From positions 1-46,297 of the forward strand of contig JAZUIN010000140.1 in the NCBI GenBank assembly GCA_045642225.1: a DNA stretch of 46,297 nt. The letters run 5' to 3'. Position 1 is the stretch's first letter. Each line of letters begins with the position of its first letter. Below the pieces are notes generated by a model. It was not told where the DNA came from. It was given only the letters and a program-made list of their open reading frames with translations, and ran no database searches. This DNA is from RUG191 sp045642225. Its GTDB lineage: Bacteria; Bacillota; Clostridia; Lachnospirales; Lachnospiraceae. Shown one piece after another: positions 40,718-46,297 of the stretch. The position numbers and the translations under genes are program-made.

Positions 40718-40763
40718 GTACTTTTTTGTAAAATTCATTATTTGTTCATATTTTCAAGAAAAA

Positions 40764-40797
40764 TACACAAAAAATAACCCATGATTACTCATGGGTT
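40764..40797 (-). terminator. Terminator of the fliB-FUSC-CYTH operon
   Basis: 9-bp stem AACCCATGA/TCATGGGTT (40776-40784/40789-40797), 4-nt loop, followed on the minus strand by ATTTTTTGTG. About 70 nt after the CYTH stop codon. Confidence 0.85.
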
Positions 40798-40866
40798 GTC
40801 AAAATTATATATAACATTTTTTGTTGTCGAAATTCACAAAATAAACTTGTTCGCAGAAAAATCAGA

Positions 40867-41346
40867 TTAATATTCTGGCACAACATAAGAAGCATCTATC
40901 ATGTTAGAATTGTGAAATCTCTTATCTTCTGTGACTTCTTTCTTAAACCACGAAGGCCAGACAAAAGCATTTGCCTCCTCCACAGAATCGAACTCCACCT
41001 CTGCCATAACTAATGGCTCAAGTTGTTTATTGAAAATGTCTAACTCTATCGTGTAGCTCTTACCTGAATTCTCATAAGGAATGCAATATCTCTCTTTACA
41101 TATAACATTTCCATCAGACTTCTCAAGTAAGTGATAATACGCTTCTTCGTTGAGCGGCAAGTTGTACTCTTCACGCTCCATCTTCCCCTTGCCCTTGTAG
41201 GTCATATAGAACTCGTCTCCATCACGCCTCACTCTCACAACAGGCTTAGTATTAAGATAGCCTTGTTCTATAGTTCTATGTGGATAGCTCTCTAAATCCT
41301 CTGGTAAATGTGTAACAATAAATTTGCGTTCAATCTCTATCCCCAT
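40867..41346 (-). CDS. CYTH-domain protein
   Basis: 159 residues from the ATG at 41346. The N-terminal MGIEIERKFIV holds the ExExK motif (Glu4, Glu6, Lys8) of the CYTH tunnel, and the barrel includes VVRVRRDGDEFYMTYKGKGK and IELDIFNKQLEPLVMAEVEF. CYTH proteins hydrolyse triphosphates such as inorganic tripolyphosphate or thiamine triphosphate, or act as adenylate cyclases; which applies here is unknown. The start lies one base after the FUSC stop codon, so the two are coupled. Confidence 0.85.
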   Translation of the reverse strand: MGIEIERKFIVTHLPEDLESYPHRTIEQGYLNTKPVVRVRRDGDEFYMTYKGKGKMEREEYNLPLNEEAYYHLLEKSDGNVICKERYCIPYENSGKSYTIELDIFNKQLEPLVMAEVEFDSVEEANAFVWPSWFKKEVTEDKRFHNSNMIDASYVVPEY

Positions 41347-41347
41347 A

Positions 41348-42709
41348 TTACTCTTCGCCTTTCTTATCTTCCTTAACCTCTTTAGACGCTGTTTTCTTCT
41401 CGAAACCAACACGCATATATAACCTTCTTAATTTATGAATCAAATGAATCGAATCCTTTGCAGGATCATACTCCTCGAGAGTCGGTAGCAAATCGACTGA
41501 CTCTACAGGAGTACCTTCATTAGAAAAATACTCTTCGCACAAATATTTCTTCATGTTATCTACAGAAGAAGCTGCAGAATAAAAATATATTCCACTGTAT
41601 CCTGGCAAGAACGGTTGCTTTCTCACTTCAATACGATAAATATCCTGCGGCAAATCCCAGCGTAGGTCTTGCGCTAATTCTTCTATCTTAGCATCAACGT
41701 CTATAGTTCTAACACAACAAACATTATCCTCTTTGGAATAAAACCCATCCAAATAATTTCTCAAATCTGACTGTTCTAGTTTATCTAATTCCATTCTCTC
41801 GGCTTCATTGAGATTACCTTGTCTATAGATAAGCGTTGTATTATTCCTTACTGCGTAGACACAATAGCCTAGATTCATATCCTTTAATGTTCTACACAAA
41901 TAATTTGCATCTTCAAATTCTAAGGGATCTAATTTCAAATATCTTCTCTTGCTAATATCATATAACGCAGCACCATCCATAACTATTGAAGGTGTCTTAA
42001 TCTGAAGTTCTTCTACTTGAGACAAGATATGCGCTGGTGCCCAAGAGCTCACAAGGCTAATTTTCGCATTATTCTGATACAAATGATTAAGCGCTATGAG
42101 TGTTCCTGAAGATATTTCAGACAATCTATCGGCGACCAAATCATTTAGCCTAACAAAAAATACGGTATTCTCCTTACGCACCGTTGGAAGCTTCACTAGG
42201 TTAACTACAACCGCAACTCCTATACCTATAAATGTATCAATAAGTCTAGAAAGCGTTGTAACCAAAGGAGAATCAAAATTAGGAAATCCCACAACAATAC
42301 AAAGGAAGATTATTGCCGAAAGACCTGCTGCATCCTTAAGCCTCATTAATACTGTCGAATATATAACAAACAAAACACCTAGTGCCATGCACAAATAAAT
42401 CAATACCATATTGGATTTGATAAAATCAAAGTTGTCCATTATAAGCAAAAATATCAAGCCCCAAAAAGCGCCTATTAAAGTGCCAATACCTCTATTAAAC
42501 GCGAACTCCTTCGTGTCATTCATGTAAGGCTGAATACATATAATAGCTGTGATACAAGACTGCAACATCATACCTTCAAAGCCAATTATATAATGAATAA
42601 GTAGGCACAAGAAAACAGCAATAGCCGTCTTAATGATTCTTTGTCCTATACGTGGCAAATGTGTGTGACTTCGCCTTTTTATTTTTTCAACCTTTCTATA
42701 TTCTTCCAA
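41348..42709 (-). CDS. FUSC-type (aromatic-acid exporter-like) transporter fused to a pseudo-HAD domain
   Basis: 453 residues. Residues 22-175 form six membrane helices like the N-terminal part of aromatic acid exporter/FUSC proteins (GIGTLIGAFWGLIFLLIMDN). From about 182 onward the protein looks like a Cof-type HAD phosphatase: SGTLIALNHLYQNNAKISLV and IVMDGAALYD match the ISPGT..AL..L and I..NGA.IYD elements. The DxDGT nucleophile motif is replaced by VRLNDLVAD (186-194), so both catalytic aspartates are missing. The start is TTG at 42709 with GGGAG 6 nt upstream; no ATG fits. The soluble domain may sense or regulate rather than hydrolyse. Confidence 0.75.
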   Translation of the reverse strand: MEEYRKVEKIKRRSHTHLPRIGQRIIKTAIAVFLCLLIHYIIGFEGMMLQSCITAIICIQPYMNDTKEFAFNRGIGTLIGAFWGLIFLLIMDNFDFIKSNMVLIYLCMALGVLFVIYSTVLMRLKDAAGLSAIIFLCIVVGFPNFDSPLVTTLSRLIDTFIGIGVAVVVNLVKLPTVRKENTVFFVRLNDLVADRLSEISSGTLIALNHLYQNNAKISLVSSWAPAHILSQVEELQIKTPSIVMDGAALYDISKRRYLKLDPLEFEDANYLCRTLKDMNLGYCVYAVRNNTTLIYRQGNLNEAERMELDKLEQSDLRNYLDGFYSKEDNVCCVRTIDVDAKIEELAQDLRWDLPQDIYRIEVRKQPFLPGYSGIYFYSAASSVDNMKKYLCEEYFSNEGTPVESVDLLPTLEEYDPAKDSIHLIHKLRRLYMRVGFEKKTASKEVKEDKKGEE

Positions 42710-42757
42710 ATCTATCTCCCTAATTGGCCGGCTTATCCTAAATGTATTGTTAATCTA

Positions 42758-43831
42758 CTAATCAAACCTTATAGGATTCTCGTCAAAATATTTCTCTGTT
42801 GCTATTACATTCTCGGTAGAATGCTCTAATTCTCTTGCATAAAGGTATGCAATCTGAAGCAGCTCTATGTCCTTATCCTGATTCACAACTGCAAGAAAAT
42901 GAATAAGTAGTCCACTAGCCAAAGCCAAGTTCATCATCCCAGAATAATATTCATCATATGTGCTTCCACAAAAGAATGCATAAATATAATAACAAATTAT
43001 TCTAGTAATATATACATCAATCTTTGGATTATTTTCCTTATATTGCAATATCATTTCCTGAAGCTTAGAATCTGACATATTAGATAAAATGTTCTTCGAG
43101 TCATTTACTATATCGCGCCACCTAGCCGAAGAAAATTCCCATGTGTCAAATACATTTACCAAATTCTTGTATTGCAAAACACTTAAATGCTCCTGGTACT
43201 TTTCGCTCATCGAATAAGTACACTGATTATGAACTAGCTCTTCTACACTATAATCGACATTTTCAAATGCACATTTATCAACCACATCTTGATAAACCTG
43301 CACAAGCTTTGAAACTGCAGCGCACCGCTTGAGCAAACTATCCTTAGCATTTCCCATAATATCCAAGGAGCGCTTACGAATCGTGGTCAACTCCGTATAA
43401 ATCGCTTGCTCATACTCATCGTATTCTTCTTCATCTTCAGCATCTTCATCCTAGGAAATGTATTGTGGAACCTCAGACTCGAGCACTAGATAAGCCGCAG
43501 TCGGACAGGCAATAGACAAGGAATGCTCTCTTACATTTTCAAACTCCTCAATATGTCTTGGAAATTCACGACACGTATTGCAAATCATGTCCTCACCATA
43601 ATCTAGTATCATATTGCAAAGACCAGTGTCATTTAAAAATGCACATCGCTGGTCAGCTTTTTGACGAAAGATGTTTTCCTTAACATTTACATTTTCAATG
43701 AGCGGCGTATTGGCGTAACGGCTCATGCTGTCACTGTCAATTTCAATTTGCCATCCTGCACAACACGTCATCTCACATTCACTAGCAACACAGGCAAAGT
43801 CGTTATAATAGTTCGGATAAATGTGCTTCAT
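42758..43831 (-). pseudogene. fliB: Flagellin lysine-N-methylase (FliB) interrupted by one in-frame amber codon
   Basis: ATG at 43831 with AGGAG 7 nt upstream; the frame runs to 42758 (357 codons plus stop) and is open except for a single TAG at 43451-43453 (codon 127). The N-terminal part has the FliB cysteine cluster (ECEMTCCAGWQIEID; CAFLNDTGLCNMIL; ICNTCREFPRHIEEFE), and the C-terminal part has ICYYIYAFFCGSTYDEYYSG and a terminal YARELEHSTENV helix, typical of the end of FliB. Reading continues in the same frame with an acidic linker (DEDAEDEEEYDEYEQ) after the stop, so no indel is involved. FliB methylates lysines in flagellin. It overlaps the phosphatase gene by one base (TAATG). Nonsense mutation is most likely; readthrough or a sequencing error must be considered. 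Confidence 0.85.
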
Positions 43832-44295
43832 TATATCTCTCCTCGCTCCCTGAGATATTCTAGGAATGCTTCGAGTCCTCTTACAATGTCTTCGTAAGTC
43901 TCGTCAAAATTTCCTGTGTACCAAGGATCTGCTATGTCGCGAGTTACATTTGCAAAACTAGGTAGTTTATATATCTTGTCATCAGAATCACCACCCGCGA
44001 TGCGGTTCATGTTGCGAATATTTGCAGTATCCATTCCAATCAAATAATCATAATAATCGTAATCCGACTTCGTCATCTGAGTTGCGCGGTGTGGCACAAC
44101 AGGGATACCTTCTTGACGGAGCTTATTTACCGTTCCGTAGTGCGGACCATTACCTATTTCTTCTCTGCTTGTTGCCGCAGAATTAATCTCAAATTGTTCC
44201 TCTAAATGGCGCTGCTGCACCATATATGTAAAAACTGATTCTGCCATGGTTGAACGGCAGATGTTGCCGTGGCAGATGAATAAGACTTTTATCAT
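43831..44295 (-). CDS. Low-molecular-weight protein-tyrosine phosphatase
   Basis: 154 residues. The P-loop CHGNICRS is at 8-15 (nucleophile Cys8, Arg14), and the general acid is in DPWYTG at 123-128 (Asp123). Members dephosphorylate tyrosine kinases and other targets in polysaccharide or stress pathways. Its stop overlaps the fliB start. The ribosome binding site is AAAGGAG with an unusually long spacer of about 12 nt to the ATG. Confidence 0.93.
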   Translation of the reverse strand: MIKVLFICHGNICRSTMAESVFTYMVQQRHLEEQFEINSAATSREEIGNGPHYGTVNKLRQEGIPVVPHRATQMTKSDYDYYDYLIGMDTANIRNMNRIAGGDSDDKIYKLPSFANVTRDIADPWYTGNFDETYEDIVRGLEAFLEYLRERGEI

Positions 44296-44352
44296 AGTTT
44301 TGATTTACTCCTTTTTGCCCTGAAATGCCTTGTTTTGCAAGGGTTTTCGGGG

Positions 44353-44381
44353 ATTTTGTGGTTGTTGTGATTTTGCGTCAA
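44353..44381 (-). promoter_or_regulatory. Candidate promoter of the phosphatase-fliB operon
   Basis: -35 TTGACG (complement of 44376-44381), 17-nt spacer, -10 CAAAAT (complement of 44353-44358). Plausible but the -10 is off consensus. Confidence 0.4.
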
Positions 44382-44420
44382 AAATGCAGATTGAGGCAAA
44401 ATTTAGCATACTTTTGCAAG

Positions 44421-44478
44421 GTTTTACTACCGCTTAGTAGTAGAAATGGTAGTAAAACGAGGGGTGTTTACTACTAAG
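44421..44478. repeat. Overlapping inverted repeats (possible pseudoknot) downstream of the ATPase gene
   Basis: 11-bp stem GTTTTACTACC/GGTAGTAAAAC (44421-44431/44448-44458). Its loop holds CTTAGTAGTA (44433-44442), complementary to TACTACTAAG (44469-44478) just outside, so a pseudoknot-like fold is possible on either strand. A TTTTGCAAGG direct repeat flanks the left side (44333-44342 and 44412-44421). No T-run follows, so it is not an ordinary terminator. Lies 3 nt after the stop of the ATPase gene. Confidence 0.55.
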
Positions 44479-44480
44479 GA

Positions 44481-46094
44481 TTATTCACAATTAACTGCCA
44501 CATATTCTCTAAATATATCACCTAGTTCATCAGCAGTATCGTCTTTTAGTTCAAGTAATCTAATTACATAATCAATATAATATTGCTTTTTCCAACCAAA
44601 TGCATTTGTCAGATTTGTAAACGGTAAAAGCCCTTTATTATTTATAACTCGTAAAGCTGCAATATTATCTTTTTCATCAATTATTTTCTGTAGCTCTTCC
44701 ATAGACTTATTGTATTCTTCCTGTGGCTTAACATTGTCTTTTATATCATCCAAAGATTCTTTATATTTTTCTATTGTGTCCGCTGATTGATTACAAAAAC
44801 TGTTGATTGCATTCTGACATTTTTTCTTTGTAAATAATAATGCTTGCTCCTCTATATGCGATTGTAAAAATTCTATAATTTTCTCCTTTGTTTGTTCTAA
44901 TAAATTTTCAACATTCTCAACATTCTGCTTTCTCGCAACTATTTCAATAACCTGTGAAATTAAAAATAAATTCTCTATTTCTGCAACTAATGGAACATAT
45001 ATTTTATCTGCTAAAAGCGTATTTATCTCATCTTCAGTTCTTCTATCTCTGTCTACAATCCCTTTTATATCTTTGTAGTGCAACATAGGTAATTTATTAT
45101 ATGACTTCGTTGCTTGTATAACAGATGCACAACCTTCCAATGGCATAATACTATACTGTGGATATAATCTAGAATACAATTTTCTGTCAATACTTTTATC
45201 TGCCGTTCCTTCTACGAACAGTACACCTTGCCTATTTCCCAATAGTTCTAATAACAAATCATCTGAGAATTCATCTGAATTCAATAATTGAAAATCCCAA
45301 GTCTGCTTATTAAACATATTTTTTACCCATACAATTTGAGCATTGTTTCTCGTTCTTGCAAAGTCCAAATTATGTGTAATATACAAATATACACAATCTT
45401 GTCTTTCAGATTCTATCGCATTCCAAAGTCTTTCTAATATCGAGTTATGCAAATGATTCTCTGGTTCATCTATGATAATTAATGAATTTTCTCTCGCTGA
45501 AACAACTTCTGCAATAAAATGAAAAATTGCTCTCTCTCCATCACTCATAGCACTACCATTGTACTTATCTGATGTTCCATCTGTACTTTCGACCTCAATT
45601 TTTCCAGCACATATTTGCAATTTTCTGTGCGTAATAACTTTTTCCCATATTTTCTTTATCTTTTCTAATTTTGTTTCATTATCAAACTGCTGATTACCTT
45701 CTTTGTGTTTCTCTCTATACTCAATACTTTTTTCAAAATTTTCTGTCATCAAAAACTCCATAAGAGGCTGATAATCATTTAACATATGAATTTCTGGTTT
45801 TTCTCCCCATCTACTAATCCTTTTTCCGATTTGTTCAAGCCAACCTCTATTGTCATCAGTCGTTCCATATAAAAAACGATCTTCTGCCTTTCTCAATTCA
45901 GTAGGACTTACATATTCTGGCATATTCAAAGACTTTTGCGCAGATATTCTATGTATTTTTAATTCTGGATTATTCTCATCAATCCACACACTCATCCTAG
46001 TCTTTCCTGCACCATTTGCGCCTAACAGAACAATTGACTGCTTATTTTCAACAAAACACTCTGTACCATTTACATTCGGAATTTTAATTTTCAT
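44481..46094 (-). CDS. ABC-type ATPase fused to a DUF4435 Toprim-like nuclease domain (PARIS-like anti-phage candidate)
   Basis: 537 residues from the ATG at 46094 (MKIKIPNVNGTECFVENKQS), with GGGGGAG just upstream; a longer frame to 46184 has no site. The N-terminal half is an OLD/AAA-type ABC ATPase: Walker A GANGAGKT (25-32), signature SDGERA (184-189), Walker B LIIIDEPE (205-212), and the H-switch His241 in ITHNLDFA. The C-terminal half fits DUF4435: LFVEGTADK (292-300, Glu295), GIVDRDRR (345-352) and AEIENLF (371-377) form the acidic Toprim-like site. ATPase plus DUF4435 is the AriA-AriB pair of the PARIS anti-phage system, known also as single merged proteins. No second effector or restriction genes are visible in the window. 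Confidence 0.8.
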   Translation of the reverse strand: MKIKIPNVNGTECFVENKQSIVLLGANGAGKTRMSVWIDENNPELKIHRISAQKSLNMPEYVSPTELRKAEDRFLYGTTDDNRGWLEQIGKRISRWGEKPEIHMLNDYQPLMEFLMTENFEKSIEYREKHKEGNQQFDNETKLEKIKKIWEKVITHRKLQICAGKIEVESTDGTSDKYNGSAMSDGERAIFHFIAEVVSARENSLIIIDEPENHLHNSILERLWNAIESERQDCVYLYITHNLDFARTRNNAQIVWVKNMFNKQTWDFQLLNSDEFSDDLLLELLGNRQGVLFVEGTADKSIDRKLYSRLYPQYSIMPLEGCASVIQATKSYNKLPMLHYKDIKGIVDRDRRTEDEINTLLADKIYVPLVAEIENLFLISQVIEIVARKQNVENVENLLEQTKEKIIEFLQSHIEEQALLFTKKKCQNAINSFCNQSADTIEKYKESLDDIKDNVKPQEEYNKSMEELQKIIDEKDNIAALRVINNKGLLPFTNLTNAFGWKKQYYIDYVIRLLELKDDTADELGDIFREYVAVNCE

Positions 46095-46131
46095 AATTCT
46101 CCCCCGATTCTCAAGTAATTCTTTGCTAATT

Positions 46132-46137
46132 ATTATA
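46132..46137 (-). promoter_or_regulatory. -10 element of the ATPase/DUF4435 gene
   Basis: TATAAT (complement of 46132-46137), with a TGGAAA 17 nt upstream as a possible -35. About 38 nt before the start codon at 46094. Confidence 0.55.
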
Positions 46138-46184
46138 TCGTCACTTTGTACTTTTTTCCACAAAAACCTGCTAAGAAAAATCAA

Positions 46185-46297
46185 GTACTAAATTGATTTT
46201 CTTACAGATTTTTCTATGATTTATTTTTGTTCTTTTTGTCCACGACAAATAGACTGACTTTTCAGTCAGCCGTCAGCTTTGTCAATTAGAAATATTT
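46185..46297. other. Right-edge intergenic region with short inverted repeats
   Basis: Holds GACTGA/TCAGTC (46252-46257/46262-46267) and TTTGTC/GACAAA (46235-46240/46244-46249), each a 6-bp stem. Lies upstream of the ATPase gene and may continue past the window. Confidence 0.4.

Noticed and set aside
42758..43390. Separate gene starting at a TTG (43390) downstream of fliB
   Set aside because: It is in the same frame as the upstream FliB part, lacks its own ribosome binding site at the TTG, and its sequence is the FliB C-terminal half; one interrupted gene is simpler.
44328..44346. CCTTG/CAAGG hairpin as a terminator
   Set aside because: Five-base stem and only four T follow on the plus strand; too weak to claim.
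44481..46094. Ordinary ABC transporter ATPase
   Set aside because: The extended coiled coil and the C-terminal acidic Toprim-like DUF4435 segment, and the lack of any membrane partner, do not fit a transporter.

Overview
The window looks like an AT-rich chromosome segment of a Firmicute, most probably a Lachnospiraceae-type Clostridium. The evidence is the complete S10-spc-alpha ribosomal operon in the Firmicute order, with a zinc-type S14 and a KOW protein next to infA, together with strong AGGAGG ribosome binding sites, uronate catabolism genes, a FliB-type flagellin methylase and Lachnospiraceae-style secreted proteins. The genus cannot be fixed from the sequence alone; a motile, pectin-using relative is a reasonable guess.

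Layout. Positions 1-632 hold the start of a PurF-like protein (minus strand, running off the left edge). From 16617 down to 828 (minus strand) lies one long translation/secretion operon: rpsJ-rplC-rplD-rplW-rplB-rpsS-rplV-rpsC-rplP-rpmC-rpsQ-rplN-rplX-rplE-rpsZ-rpsH-rplF-rplR-rpsE-rpmD-rplO-secY-adk-(KOW)-infA-rpmJ-rpsM-rpsK-rpsD-rpoA-rplQ, closed by a terminator at 781-815. The map gene, usual between adk and infA, is absent. The operon starts from a good promoter (16874-16902) followed by a strongly structured leader of about 250 nt. A second structured stretch of 310 bp lies before rpsM, and several U-tract-free hairpins and a tandem palindromic repeat sit between cistrons.

After a convergent rRNA-type methyltransferase (17199-18113) comes an accessory block. 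It has four secreted proteins in a row (18173-21809; three are paralogs with a shared Cys-containing domain) and a CorA-type Mg transporter whose leader carries a small uORF and a hairpin that buries its GTG start codon. A large membrane-anchored protein with a degenerate C39-like end follows on the plus strand (23207-25777).

Positions 26122-33937 are a glucuronate/galacturonate module. uxuA-uxuB-uxaC-eda lie on the minus strand, and kdgK plus a GH31 glycosidase lie on the plus strand, diverging around a palindrome that may be an operator. Together they would turn uronates into KDG, KDPG, and then pyruvate and glyceraldehyde-3-phosphate. Next come a J-domain protein, an AzlCD amino-acid exporter (possibly leaderless), and an O-acylation cassette of one MBOAT and two tandem SGNH/DltD-like proteins.

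The right end holds a DegV protein with an unusual repeat-containing 5' leader, a CYTH protein coupled to a FUSC-type transporter fused to a pseudo-HAD domain, fliB interrupted by a single in-frame amber codon, a low-molecular-weight tyrosine phosphatase, and a fused ABC-ATPase/DUF4435 protein that resembles a single-chain PARIS-type anti-phage effector. The most notable items are that ATPase/DUF4435 protein, the amber-interrupted fliB, the corA leader, the S10 and rpsM leaders, the DegV leader repeats and the transporter/pseudo-HAD fusion.
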